Assembly: GCF_026151205.1 (NCBI RefSeq) | Contig: NC_087084.1 | Coordinates: forward strand, 2,084,312 to 2,148,311 | Reading direction: 5' to 3' | DNA: 64,000 bases | From: Bolinopsis microptera | Lineage: Eukaryota > Ctenophora > Tentaculata > Lobata > Bolinopsidae | Shown here: positions 33,587-46,439 of the stretch, in pieces | Layout: each line of letters opens with the position of its first letter | How positions within the stretch are numbered: position 1 is the stretch's first letter | Made by a program: the position numbers and the translations under genes | Notes under the pieces: model-generated | The model's input: only the letters and a program-made list of their open reading frames with translations | The model's database searches: none | What the model was told of the DNA's origin: nothing

Positions 33587-34414
33587 CTAATCGTTATAGG
33601 GAGATATCATACACCCGCTGCAACCACCAATAATAACTAGAATACCAAAACTAGTTATCAATATCGTGAATATATATCGTGACCTCGTGAGGGGTAAAAG
33701 AAGTAAGGTATAACCTGCTCATGCTCATAGAAGCGACGTTATTCCAAGAGTTCGAATAAGGGTCATACATCTCAACTGTAGACAAGTGGGATAGCCCGTC
33801 AAACCCGCCTGGGAGTTAAAATTAATTGGTTAATTAGCAAATATTAAACCAAATTATTTTTGATTAGCTATGTATCAGTAAATTTGATATTTTTAGATTT
33901 AATCTACTTTGATTAAATTATTTTTGATTAGCTTTATATTTTTGATAAGCTTTGTATCAGTAAATTTGATATTTTTAGATTTAATCTACTTTGATTAAAT
34001 TATTTTTGATTAGCTTTATATTTTTGATAAGCTTTGTATCAGTAAATTTGATATTTTTAGATTTAATCTATGTTGATTAAATTTAATCAATTGTGTTCTT
34101 AATGCAATAGTAAAATTATTTATGATTTATGGAGGGCTAGAAGTAGAATTCAAATTTTAAAACAAGGTTGATTAAGGATGAGGCGAAATTTAGGATTGGG
34201 GATAGCCTTCAAATAACCGGTGCATATAATAATGGCCTGCCCCCACCTGCATACTGCATCAGATAGAGTAAAAAAGGGCACATACCAACAGCGTAGATCT
34301 TTTTATCGAGGGAAGCAGCTCCGAGTGCAAATCTGCAGGTTTGGAGTGTAGCAATGGGCTCCCAACTGTTGGTATTGTCGTGGTACACCTCACACTGACT
34401 CAATAATTTAGTGC
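33587..34414 (-). CDS. Kelch-repeat gene, 3' exons
   Basis: Two well-supported exons and one weak terminal exon on the minus strand. Exon 34414-34286 (129 bp, phase 1 in and out) reads LLSQCEVYHDNTNSWEPI...DKKIYAVG. Exon 33808-33715 (94 bp) continues GFDGLSHLSTVEMYDPYSNS...SMSMS. A possible terminal exon, 33617-33587, adds GCMISPYND and a TAG. All have CAG acceptors and GT donors, and phases agree. They follow the ten-copy exon array at 35414-37582. Kelch blades build beta-propellers, often in cullin-E3 adaptors; no BTB domain is seen here, and the 5' part of the gene is not in the window. Confidence 0.65.
33845..34090. repeat. AT-rich tandem repeat, about 83-bp period
   Basis: Almost three copies of a unit containing ATCTACTTTGATTAAATT (for example at 33902 and 33985) lie inside the intron between the two kelch 3' exons. 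The first copy lacks an internal TTTATATTTTTGATAAGC segment. Confidence 0.85.
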
Positions 34415-34794
34415 CTGTGGGATTAGTTAGAGTAAAGGATGTAAGAAGAGATATAAGAAGAGATATTCAGTAAGAATGCTGATGATCATGAAGACATGAA
34501 AAAGAATGCAGCTTAAAAGCATCATTACTGACTTGTCGAATTCAATATTCATACTCAACGTCAGCTAACGTAGTCCACAAATTCATATTGCATAAAATTT
34601 ACTGAACTAGTTTATATGTTTTCGAACTTAACGCTAACAGTAACAGTACAATGGCTATTCATATTCAGCAGATAATTACTGTAAGAGAATGATACATCGT
34701 CATCAACTAGCTGACTCTAAAAGGCAATCGGAATTTTAAAGCTCTAACTCAATTATTTCATGAGACGCAGGTTAAAGCCACACATCAAAATTCT

Positions 34795-35400
34795 AAACCT
34801 CATCTCTCTAAACATCATCTCTCTAAACCTCATCTCTCAACCTCATCTCTCTAAACCTCATCTTTCTAAACCTCATCTCTCCAAACCTCATCTTTCTAAA
34901 CCTCATCTCTCTAAACCTCATCTCTCTAAACCTCATCTCTCTAAACCTCATCTCTCTCAACCTCATCTCTCTCAACCTCATCTCTCTAAACCTCATCTCT
35001 CTAAACCTCATCTCTCTAAACCTCATCTCTCTAAACCTCATCTCTCTAAACCTCATATCTCTAAGCATCATCTCTCTAAACCTCATCACTCTAAACATCA
35101 TCTCTCTAAACCTCATCTCTAAACCTCATCTCTAAACCTCATCTCTCTCAACCTCATCTCTCTCAACCTCATCTCTCTAAACCTCATCTCTCTAAACCTC
35201 ATCTCTCTAAACCTCATCTCTCTAAACATCATCTCTCTAAACCTCATATCTCTAAGCATCATCTCTCTAAACCTCATCACTCTAAACATCATCTCTCTAA
35301 ACCTCATCTCTAAACCTCATCTCTAAACCTCATCTCTCTCAACCTCATCTCTCTAAACCTCATCTCTCTAAACCTCATCTCTCTAAACCTCGTCCCCCCT
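34795..35400. repeat. 15-bp minisatellite CTCTCTAAACCTCAT
   Basis: About 40 units of a 15-bp repeat, with variants (CATCACTCTAAA, CATATCTCTAAG), fill the intron downstream of the kelch exon array. The block at about 34985-35120 is repeated at about 35155-35310. The repeated SKPHL and MRFRE open frames are artefacts. The same unit separates all ten exon copies. Confidence 0.95.
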
Positions 35401-35413
35401 CACTACTACTCAC

Positions 35414-37582
35414 CATCATAACCCCCGACAGCGTATATCTTATCGTTAAGATTAGTAACCCCAGCTCCCCTTCTAGCTGAGATCATCCTCCCCATACTAC
35501 TCCACGTGTTGGTGGACTGGTTGTAGCATTCTACTGTGTCAATTCTAAACCTCATCTCTCTAAACCTCATCTCTCTAAACCTCATCTCTCTAAACCTCGT
35601 CCCCCCTCACTACTACTCACCATCATAACCCCCGACAGCGTATATCTTATCGTTAAGATTAGTAACCCCAGCTCCCCTTCTAGCTGAGATCATCCTCCCC
35701 ATACTACTCCACGTGTTGGTGGACTGGTTGTAGCATTCTACTGTGTCAATTCTAAACCTCGACTATCTAAACCTCATCTCTCTAAACCTAATCTCTCTAA
35801 ACCTCGTCCCCCCTCACTACTACTCACCATCATAACCCCCGACAGCGTATATCTTATCGTTAAGATTAGTAACCCCAGCTCCCCTTCTAGCTGAGATCAT
35901 CCTCCCCATACTACTCCACGTGTTGGTGGACTGGTTGTAGCATTCTACTGTGTCAATCTCTCTAAACCTCATCTCTCTAAACCTCATCTCTCTAAACCTC
36001 ATCTCTCTAAACCTCGTCCCCCCTCACTACTACTCACCATCATAACTCCCGACAGCGTATATCTTATCGTTAAGATTAGTAACCCCAGCTCCCCTTCTAG
36101 CTGAGATCATCCTCCCCATACTACTCCACGTGTTGGTGGACTGGTTGTAGCATTCTACTGTGTCAATTCTAAACCTCATCTCTCTAAACCTCATCTCTCT
36201 AAACCTCATCTCTCTAAACATCATCTCTCTAAACCTCATCTCTCCTCACTACTACTCACCATCATAACCCCCGACAGCGTATATCTTATCATTAAGATTA
36301 GTAACCCCAGCTCCCCTTCTAGCTGAGATCATCCTCCCCATACTACTCCACGTGTTGGTGGACTGGTTGTAGCACTCTACCGTGTCAATTCTAAACCTCA
36401 TCTCTCTAAACCTCATCTCTCCAAACATCATCTCTCTAAACCTCGTCCCCCCTCACTACTACTCACCATCATAACCCCCGACAGCGTATATCTTATCGTT
36501 AAGATTAGTAACCCCAGCTCCCCTTCTAGCTGAGATCATCCTCCCCATACTACTCCACGTGTTGGTGGACTGGTTGTAGCATTCTACTGTGTCAATTCTA
36601 AACCTCGTCCCTCTAAACCTCATCTCTCTAAACCTCATCTCTCTAAACCTCGTCCCCCCTCACTACTACTCACCATCATAACCCCCGACAGCGTATATCT
36701 TATCGTTAAGATTAGTAACCCCAGCTCCCCTTCTAGCTGAGATCATCCTCCCCATACTACTCCACGTGTTGGTGGACTGGTTGTAGCACTCTACTGTGTC
36801 AATTCTAAACCTCGACTCTCTAAACCTCATCTCTTTAAACCTCATCTCTCTAAACATCATCTCTCTAAACCTCATCTCTCTAAACCTCATCTCTCTAAAC
36901 CTCGTCCCCCCTCACTACTACTCACCATCATAACCCCCGACAGCGTATATCTTATCGTTAAGATTAGTAACCCCAGCTCCCCTTCTAGCTGATATCATTC
37001 TCCCCATACTACTCCACGTGTTGGTGGACTGGTTGTAGCATTCTACTGTGTCAATTCTAAACCTCGACTATCTAAACCTCATCTCTCTAAACCTCATCTC
37101 TCTAAACATCATCTCTCTAAACCTCATCTCTCTAAACCTCATCTCTCTAAACCTCGTCCCCCCTCACTACTACTCACCATCATAACCCCCGACAGCGTAT
37201 ATCTTATCGTTAAGATTAGTAACCCCAGCTCCCCTTCTAGCTGAGATCATCCTCCCCATACTACTCCACGTGTTGGTGGACTGGTTGTAGCACTCTACTG
37301 TGTCAATTCTAAACCTCGACTCTCTAAACCTCATCTCTTTAAACCTCATCTCTCTAAACATCATCTCTCTAAACCTCATCTCTCTAAACCTCATCTCTCT
37401 AAACCTCGTCCCCCCTCACTACTACTCACCATCATAACCCCCGACAGCGTATATCTTATCGTTAAGATTAGTAACCCCAGCTCCCCTTCTAGCTGAGATC
37501 ATTCTCCCCATACTACTCCACGTGTTGGTGGACTGGTTGTAGCACTCTACTGTGTCAATTGGGGAGATACCGTCAAACCCTC
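35414..37582 (-). CDS. Kelch-repeat exon amplified to ten tandem copies
   Basis: The parental exon appears to be copy 10 (37582-37430, 153 bp, phase 1 in and out), with acceptor TTTCAGGTAG and donor TATGATG/GTGAGTAG. It encodes a kelch blade: GGFDGISPIDTVECYNQ, WSSMGRM, RRGAGV, KIYAVGGYDG. Nine further copies have donor ends at 35414, 35621, 35828, 36038, 36260, 36467, 36674, 36926 and 37178, with the 131-bp core nearly unchanged. They lack the GGFDGISP start and instead join the 15-bp minisatellite. Spacing is 207, 207, 210, 222, 207, 207, 252, 252 and 252 bp, all multiples of three. Each copy keeps a GTGAGT donor but has a purine-rich, non-standard acceptor, so inclusion in mRNA is uncertain. 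Confidence 0.8.
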
Positions 37583-37589
37583 CTACCTG

Positions 37590-38768
37590 AAACACGATAT
37601 ATGTCAAAATAAATAATAAATATGTTAAATATAATATATTATATTAAATAATATATTATATTAAATATGTTAAATATATCAAATAAGTTAAATTTATAGT
37701 ACGCTATTAGATGCGCAATGGAAGCCACAGTAGGCAATTGAATATGAGTGACACCGCGGATACTTGAGGCTATTAGTTGAGTTGCTTTCAAATGTGTGTT
37801 AATTAATTTAACCTTATTTGGTTTTTTTATAAATTTTATGAGACCCGTGTTTGGTTTAAACGTTCTGTTCCGATGGAAGAGAGAGGTTTTTAGGAGAACC
37901 ACTGATCAGACATGGGCACCGTATTGTGTACATTATTCAGTTATATATAACTTATATATACCTTATACAATATTTTTGCCGCATAGGAGTGGGGTAGCAA
38001 ATGTTTCGTAATTCTACAGAGTCGTCTTTTAAACATTAAATTGATTCCTTTTTATTTTGTTATGCGAGTCGATTTATAGTGTCCTGATTTACCGTGCCCT
38101 ATTTCCCGGGAAATTCTCACTTTCTCCTTTTTATAATTTTATAATTTTAGTATGAAAAAACCCCAAAAGTTAACCAATTAAACTGTCCAAATTCCCATAG
38201 TCGGGGTTTGACTCAACTCTCAAGAAACCGCCTTAAATTTTAATAAGGAGAATAATATTATGTTTCATAGTCATTTTGGTAGTTGCAGTTCCAAATCAAA
38301 AGTTTTACTTGGAACTGAGAGACAACATAATCTCATTACAAGCAGCTGCCCAGTAATGTAGTAAATTATCTTGGATTCCAAGACAATTACTCATCAATAA
38401 TAGATATTAAGTGGTTTTATGATAACATTATAATATATTCCAGGAATTATGAAAGATTGATGCATAACTGTCTCATTACTACACAATATATTATGTCTGT
38501 TGTATTAATTATCTATATTATGTTCCTGGTATTCTGTAAACCCTTATAGATTTTAATTAGCATTATTTTAATTAAATCTGTAAAGTCTCTGGACTTAGCT
38601 TCGGTCTCCGGATATCAAAGCATACCATTAAATTTCTTTGTAATCAATAATCAATCAGTTCTATTTTTAGTACTAAGATAGCTGGAACCTCGAATCACGA
38701 TTAGGTTATTTTGGGAATTAAAGTTATAATCAAACGATTTACTTTACTTTATAGTTATTTCCTTTTCT
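37590..38768. other. Gene-free AT-rich stretch
   Basis: No gene seen. Contains an ATTATATTAAATAATATATT palindromic tract at about 37630-37660. Expected upstream exons of the kelch gene are not found here. Confidence 0.5.
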
Positions 38769-40862
38769 TTGCAGTATTTCAATATTGATTGTAGAGTTTT
38801 AACTAATAATGCTATTTCTGAAAATTCTGATATATTTGGTATATTGAGTAAATGTGCCGTCCAGGTGGTTGGTAAAGTGCCCCCGGGGAAGCCTCATCAG
38901 TACAGCGACGATCCAACTGTCGTTAAACTTTCAGCAGAGAGAAAGTCCCTTCAGCAAGAATGTAGTCTCACAGGGATAAGCGACAGGAGTGACCTCAGAA
39001 AAAGAATCAACCATCTCAAACGTACCATCAAAAAGAGGTTGAAATCCATCAACGAGGCCACTGCTAATGCCCTAGTAGATGTCATCAACAACACCGACAG
39101 CTGCAGAAGCATGTTTGAAGCGAATAGAACTTTGGCCCAGTGTAGGATGAAGAAAGACGGAGTGACTGTCCACGATGCAGACGGGAACACCTTAGGTTCT
39201 GACTCATTAAAAGCAGAAGCTATTAAAGAATACTTTAATAATGAGTTCAATGACAAAGATGAACCCCGCCTCCCAGCATTCATAGACCCTCCTGGAAGCC
39301 TCCTCTGTCCCATAACACCTGAAGAAGTTGGCCGTGCTGTTATGAAGCTGAAATCCGGTAGAGCGTGTGGCCCTGACGGTATACCTAATGAGCTAATGAA
39401 AGCTGCTGGATATCCCCTCCACTGTGAGTTGGCTAGGATCTATAATCTCTCCTTTGAGACCAACACATACATCCCAGCCATTGGAGAAGGCATCCTGACA
39501 CCCCTTCAGAAGCCAGGAAAACCCAGAGGTCCGATAAAGTCTATCCGGCCCCTCACATTGCTAAATGGAACTAGAAAAGTCCTATCCCTCGTAGCCTTGA
39601 ACAGAATCAATTACCACGTTGATATGTACACTGGACCTTGGCAGGCGGCATACAAGCAGGGTCGCAGTTGTGCTGACCTGGTATGGTCTCAGAGAATGTT
39701 GACATCAGTGGTTACCAGGCGCGAGTTTGAGTATAGTAAAATCAACATTGACATGACCGCTGCGTTTAATACTATCCGCAGACAGACCATCATCAACCTC
39801 CTCATTGATGCAGGATGCTCTAGAGACGACATTCGCCTAGTTCAGTACCTCCTCTCAAATACAAAGCTCAAGGTGACGGTCAACAGATCTGAGTCTGGTG
39901 AATTTGTGATTAATATTGGCGCTTACCAGGGAGACAGTCTGGCAGGTAAAGTGTTTACATTGACCCTTGCCGGTGCCCTGAATCACATCAGAGCCGTGAT
40001 CAGTGTCACGATTCCTAGACCAAACCCCCCAGTCTCTGATAGAGGCCTCCCGTTAGAGTCCGCCTATGCTGACGATGCTGAGCTTCTGAGTGAAGATGGT
40101 CAGAGCCTGGTGAAGATACTAGAGATTGCCAGTGATATACTAAAGGATTGGAGTCTCTTTGTTAACGAATCAAAGACGGTGTTTACAAGAGTGTATTTGG
40201 CAGATACAGATGCTTTAGATGCCCATGGCAATAAAATTAGAGGAGATGAAGAGTGGCGAGAGTCAGTGCTATTAGGATCAAAGCTCTGCTCAGAAAGAGA
40301 TATTGTCAACAGACGCAACAAAGCCAATGTTGCCTTCTACACCTACAAGAAAGTCTGGTTGAATAGTTCTGTTCAGATCAGTGAGAGTAGAAAGCTGAAG
40401 CTGTACGAAGCTCTTGTCACTTCAGTGTTGTTGTATAACTGTAGCAGCTGGGCTGCTCCTGAAACCGTAATGGCATCTGTCGACGTTCTTCAAAGGAAGC
40501 ATCTGAGACAGATAATCAACACCTATTGGCCTACGGTTATCAGTAACGAGAATTTATATAAGAGATGTAATGTCAGACCCCTTACTGAAAGGATCAAGAA
40601 AGCAAGATGGAAGATGCTTGGGCACGTTCTCAGAAGCGGTGATGACACTCCCGCCTTCTTATCTTTCAGATTTGCATGTTTAGGATGTTTTGACTACAAA
40701 GGAAGGAGGGGCAGACCTCGTTCAAATTTATTTGATTTATTATTAAAAGACATTATGACAAAACAAATTATTGTGATTGTAAATAAAAGATTTAGTTTAA
40801 GTAATTTCAACGATTTAGTGTACAAAGCTCATGATAGACGTCTTTGGAGAAGTTATGGGTGA
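38769..40862 (+). mobile_element. LINE reverse transcriptase ORF, intact but without endonuclease
   Basis: An uninterrupted frame of about 697 codons. Order: a charged linker with LRKRINHLKRTIKKRLKS; a CGPDGIPNELMK block (about 39365-39400); INIDMTAAFNTI with the first catalytic Asp (about 39745); the catalytic AYADDAELL box (about 40060-40085); and a C-terminal RIKKARWKMLGHVLRSGDD block with GRRGRPR. These are the hallmarks of a non-LTR retrotransposon RT with a LINE C-terminal region. No apurinic endonuclease domain precedes it. The first in-frame ATG is at 39111. Just upstream, CCTTTTCTTTGCAG (38761-38774) looks like a splice acceptor. So it is either a 5'-truncated LINE or an exon of a captured gene. 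Unrelated at sequence level to the LINE at the left edge. Confidence 0.85.
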
Positions 40863-43800
40863 GTCGAGACTACTCGGCCACTCGATTTTATGATTTAATT
40901 TCTATTATCTTGTGTTTGCTGTAAATAGTTGATTAATAATTTCAAGACTGTCTTTTACTGATTAAAGATTTGTGCGCATTCCTGTTATTAATTTCACGAA
41001 AAGTTAGTATTTTGATTGATTTCTTTTTAAAGAGATTAAAACCTCGTACAAATCCTTTAATCAGTGCTCTACATTTTCCTGTTATAGATAATGAAATCAT
41101 TATTTTTGTTTATTCTGAGTTATTTTTCTGCTGAATCGAAAACAGTCGGATATCAATATATTTTTTCTGTTAGCTAGATAGAATGAGTGCAATCAGGAGA
41201 ATTAAAAATATACTGAAAAGGGTCTGTGATTTTCTAACCGCTCAATGGTTGCTAGAGTCAAGAAAATTGTTTTATCTGCCACTGAACCCTGTGATCCTAT
41301 CATGAGGACCGGCAATAGCCATTGGATATATGCACTTGCAAGCTAGAATACTATTTGTCGAACTAGGTACGCTATTGGACTCTAGTTCGCCTGCTTCGAC
41401 AGTACCGAAATACGGACAGGGGTCATTTCTGGCGAATTTAAATATGTCGAACATAGTGCGTGTCGAACTTGAGTACGTGTATCCCACTGAATACACTACT
41501 AGATAATTTTTCCATAACGTTCAGAACGTGGAGTGTGTTTTAGTGAACGTATGGTACAGAACATTTTAAGTAATTGAACGTTCCGTACGTGCACTACAAC
41601 TATGTCTGTGACACATGTACAAACTTGTCTTTATGTAGTGCCATATTGTTTCGTTCAGACCATTGTATGACACTTGTTCATGTCGTTTTGTAACACAGAT
41701 AGTTTGTTCACAGGTTACCGATATTTGAAAAACTGAGTGTGTCTGCTAAGATCTGAGGGAGGATTCAGTTATGCAATGCTCAATATCATTAATGAATATA
41801 AGGGAACAAGATCCGGCCCGTGGACTGTTCCCGGGGGGACACCACTGATGATCAGAGCGTAGAATTGACCATGTGGCCGTCGCCACTTCTGCTTGCTTAC
41901 GGTCTGACTGAAATGATTTTCAATACATTTGTTGATTTTTGGATTTAAGCCATAGAGGTGATGTTTCCTGATTCAACAGTTTGTGGATCAACTTTATTCG
42001 AACGCCTTAGAGTAATCAAGATATTTAGAATCAAGTAGCTTGTTGGTAGGGACTCAAAAACGTCGTCGAAATGTGGATCAGCTGTGTAAGGCAGCTGCGG
42101 CCTGATCTAAAGCCATGCTGTTTGCTACAGAGCATGTTGTTCATTTCTAGTGTAAGACTAGTTTTTCCTTATGATTCTCAAACACCTTTGATTATATGGG
42201 AGGTGAGTGAAATGGGCCTGTTGTTGAGGAACGCCTTGCTATCTTTCTTGTGGTGCGGAGAACACGTTGGGTATTTTTAACAAAAAACTAAATGGGGGGG
42301 AATGGGGGGGTTATTCTACTTTTTACTCCAGATGCAAGGGATTGTTGACAGACAGATGGTTAGGAATCGCCATAGCATCTTTTGCAAGTCTTAATGTAGA
42401 GCAACTGGGATCTCATCAGGACCAGATGAAGCATTGGCTTATTTCTTCAGCTCGATAACATCATGATAGGAATTCCAGAATCTGATCCGTGACGGATAAG
42501 TTAAAATCCGGGGAGGGCATGATGCAGCGTCAACTCAGTTTGGGGTCGGTATTACGATAGAAACTGGTTGTAAAAGTCTGCATTTCATTTGGTGAGAACG
42601 GATGTTACTTGTTCTCAGCGAATAGGGCTTGCTGGATATTCCTTTTCTTTTTCGAAAAAACTTTTGGCATTAACTATAAAAGTACTTGGGTTTGCTTTTT
42701 ACTTTGCTGCAAGCTGCTCTCGCGATACTGAAGGGTCTTGTTAATAGTCATCACGTATTCCTATGTGGGCCCAAAGCAAGCTTGTTTTGAAGAGATTTCA
42801 AACGAGTACTAGGGCAGTGAACGTCGTTCTTAGCATCACGAAGTTCTTTTGAAGCTTGCGCTTCTTTCTAGAAGGAATCCGAAAGTGATGCTCTGTCTCT
42901 ACTGCAGTATAAGAGAATAAGCCTATTTTCTATCGGTAGAAAGTGTACTGCGAAGTATTTTCTTCTTTGTGCGTGTCACACAGTGTTCATGACATCTAGA
43001 AACTCCTTCCGACACTCCTGATTGTGGTGTTGATACTTCCCTGGAAATCATAAGCCGGGTGAGCACAAAACCCTACTGAATGTTGGGGGGGAATGGAGTC
43101 GAGCCACCATTTTGTTGGCAAGTAATAAACCATATCACTTTTAGAGTTTCAAATTGCGAAAAGAACTGTTTGACTAATCTTTAAGGTGAACAGATAATAT
43201 TTGTAATAAATTACACGATGAAACCAACAGGAATCTTAAGACTCATTGTCTGAAAATCTAAGCAAGGAACTATTTTGGCTCGAGAATTGAGATAAATAGG
43301 CGACTTCTATACAGAAACTCTCGCGGAGTTTTAGGCCTTGAAAGTTGAAACGTGCTTGCATGCGCGCTAAAAACTCGTCAACATCGAGAACTTGTAAAAT
43401 TGCGGGAAACGAATGGGTGTCGAAGTGTTAATATTTTAAATCTGATTAACTTTCCTTATGTTCGAACGTTAAAATCTTTTTTTTTTTGTAGCGAACGCGT
43501 TCACAATTCCAAAACTTTTTTAGTGAACGTTCCGTATTCACTAAAAACTAAAGCCGGGTGTCAATCAGAAGTAAATAATCATACTGTGACAATGACACAA
43601 TTGTGTGGCCCGATATCCTAAAAAGAGTGGTAGATATTGACATATAATCCTTAATCTGTTTACGTGCTACTGCTATTAGTATTGGGATGAGATTGAGATG
43701 TTCCCGCCAAATTCATGCATGGCGGATTATCTATATTGGTTCCAATCGTCCATAATAGGAAATCTCACCAATTAGGCTGACAACTACTTTTAATGGATCT

Positions 43801-46200
43801 CCTCATCAATTGGCAGCAAAACTCTCAACTGCATGATCCTTATCAGTGAGAGAGACCGCTCGGGGTATTCTGATGATACAAATAAAAAATAAACTGAATG
43901 CATGCCTACGGTATCCGGTATAAGTATTCCAAGGGCCCATAAGTTGGCTGATTCGACACTATGAAAAAATTCATTCTTGCAGGAGTTATGCAAGGGGAAT
44001 ACGCTACCTATTTGTCATTAGATTGAATGGTGTATGCAAAAGTCATAGAGGTCGTGATCTTGGCTTTCCTGTTCAACTAGAGAATCAGGGGACTCCTGTG
44101 TCAATTAAGGAGTCAATTTACTGCTTGATCACAAAAGTCCGATACAGCAGCGGAAGCGCAAGATCTGCTGATGAGCATTCCGTCGGTGTGTACAAACAAT
44201 GTCGGCTAAAAACTAGGTATAATTTGCGCACGATACTTTCAATATAGGGACTGATGAAATCAAGGCTGTTTGTGTATCAGATATCGAAAGGTCAAGTGAT
44301 GTCATATATCAGTAGTCAATGACTAGACAGGGTTATGAAAATTACAATGAATTAAAATGGCGTCTGGATTGGACAGCTCAATAGCAAGTTCATTAATTGC
44401 CCTCTGAAAACCATTTGCTAGCTAAAGTAAAAAATGATTTTGTTAGGTTAAAAAAATACTAAAAAATAGTATGAAAATGGAAAATTAAGATTAAAAATTG
44501 AAAAAGAACTGAACTAACAAAAAGAATGACAAGACATTGCTAAAATACATATTCCGAAGTAAAAATTAATTCCCAAATTTTCCCCAAATGTTTAAATACT
44601 TGTCGACAAGATTTCAAAACCGTTTGCGCAGGCAGCAATATTTACGAACTAAATTTTTACAATCCAAATAAACTGTAAAAGAACTCTTAATACGAGCTAA
44701 CGACTACTGACTAATAAATTTACCATAATACTGGCCTTTGGGATTATTCCAGGACCATCTATTTCTAATTAGGAATATTTATTGAATCAAAATTATATCG
44801 TTCTCTTGTCGTTAATGTTTTTTTTTTCTTAAAAAAATTCCACTTATAGTTACTGTTAGTGATAGTAAAACTAAGACTATTATCTAAAAGTCAGTTTCAC
44901 GAACTGAAGTATTATTTTTTATTAATATCATCTCTGGATCATTTCACGTAAACTCGTTCTAATAGACCAAAAAATATATTGTTATATAGCATATGTTAAA
45001 ACCTTGCTCTAGCATGTACTGGCATTATTGAACGCCAGTTTTTGATGTGTTACTTTTTCCTATTATTTATTAGTATTTCCTTTTGTTAAATTTGTGCGCC
45101 TTTTTGGAATCTGTATTAGAAAAATGTGAGCGTTCATGGGAGTGTGTGTACTATGAATACATTGCTTTGAATTGTATATTGAATTATATTGTATTTCAGT
45201 GCTATGTCAACCAGGCGGCAAATTTGAAAATGGGTTATGATGGGGTCCGTAGTCCCACTCAATCGTTGTGGACCCTAACTGTAACAGCCATTTGATACGC
45301 TTATAGTTATCAGATCAGCAACTAACCGTTATCAATGGGTCCTCAGCCATGGAACAATACAGCTCAACGGTGGCTCGGAAATGTATAATCTCATGGTCTT
45401 ATAATGTACGTTCTTCATTGAAGTAGTCAGTAAAACAAGGAATGATACTTTGTTGGGGACTAAGGATTGTACGGATGAATCCCTAACGTCGGAAACATAC
45501 CACCCAGGAATTACAAGCAGCAATTCTGCTAGTGCTAATAAATACAAAAGCCTGAGCGAGGTACGTTCACATGGTAAATTCATCTTCGTTGAATTTGCGT
45601 TTCTGGAACACTCTTGCATTTGTAATTGTTTTTAAAAGGAAACAAAAATGATGTACGTGACAAAAATTATTCCCCGCGCGGCGCGATTAGATTCTCTTTC
45701 AGTGTCACTCATTCGTTTTGGGTACTTCGCGCGTAAAATCATATTCGAACGTGTGCGTTCCTCTGTTCTCAGAATTAGGCACGGTAGTTTAATCTTTAAC
45801 TTTAAATGTTTGGGAAAAAAACAGGGTGTTGTTATTCATGCTGGAATCCCTCAAAATGTGCTCTGATCGGGGGTTTCATGAGGGCTTGATTGGGGCTGTA
45901 AGACATGTGATCCACAGATTAGTACGCAACGAGAGCCCTAACGAGAACTGGTTCGGATCAAGGAATTCCATAATGACCTGCTATACGACAATACAGGATG
46001 TGAAACCTTCACATGCTCGGTATCATCAATCAGCTTGCGGGAATAATATAAAATAATATATCCGCAAACGCCTGTGTTTATCTTATACCACTATGTCTTT
46101 CCTCATCCATCGAGTTATTCCTGGCGAAAGAAAGGCAGCCGACAACGTCCTCTACGATGGTACCTCTACCACATTTACAGAAAGAAGGAAGGAAAGACCT
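40863..46200. other. About 5.3 kb without a recognisable gene
   Basis: I read both strands and see only short ORFs without domains or partner exons. Composition is less AT-rich than the flanks. Two G runs near 42294-42311 and a T run near 43479 occur. The sequence is not duplicated elsewhere in the window. Confidence 0.45.
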
Positions 46201-46204
46201 ACTT

Positions 46205-46226
46205 AACCCCCCCCCCCCCCCTTAAT
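46205..46226. repeat. Poly-C run between two TTAA sites
   Basis: ACTTAA, then about 16 C, then CTTAATG. The right side matches the right boundary of the nested element in the GPCR intron (CCCCGCTTAATG). Confidence 0.5.
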
Positions 46227-46439
46227 GTTTTACGTATTATTGTGTGAATTAATTTTATGTATCAGTATATATCTATTATTCTTTGACCAAATTTCTGCTT
46301 AAGGTCATTATCACGAAAATCTAATAATAATGAAACAAAAATAAAATAATTAAACTAATGAAATACGAATAATTATGCCTTTATTGCAAGTTCAGCAGGG
46401 ATCTCATCAAAGTTGTTTGTCTAGATTTTAGAGGTAGTG

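Noticed and set aside
33845-34090. Possible CRISPR-like array
   Set aside because: The 83-bp repeats are contiguous with no unique spacers, in a eukaryotic intron; an ordinary tandem repeat.
34760-35307. SKPHL / MRFRE repeat ORFs
   Set aside because: Artefacts of the 15-bp minisatellite.
37639-37902. 87-codon minus-strand ORF
   Set aside because: Low-complexity AT-rich translation without domain features.
43352-43621. 89-codon ORF in the unique 40.9-46.2 kb stretch
   Set aside because: No domain, no duplicated copy and no splice partner; length is within chance expectation.
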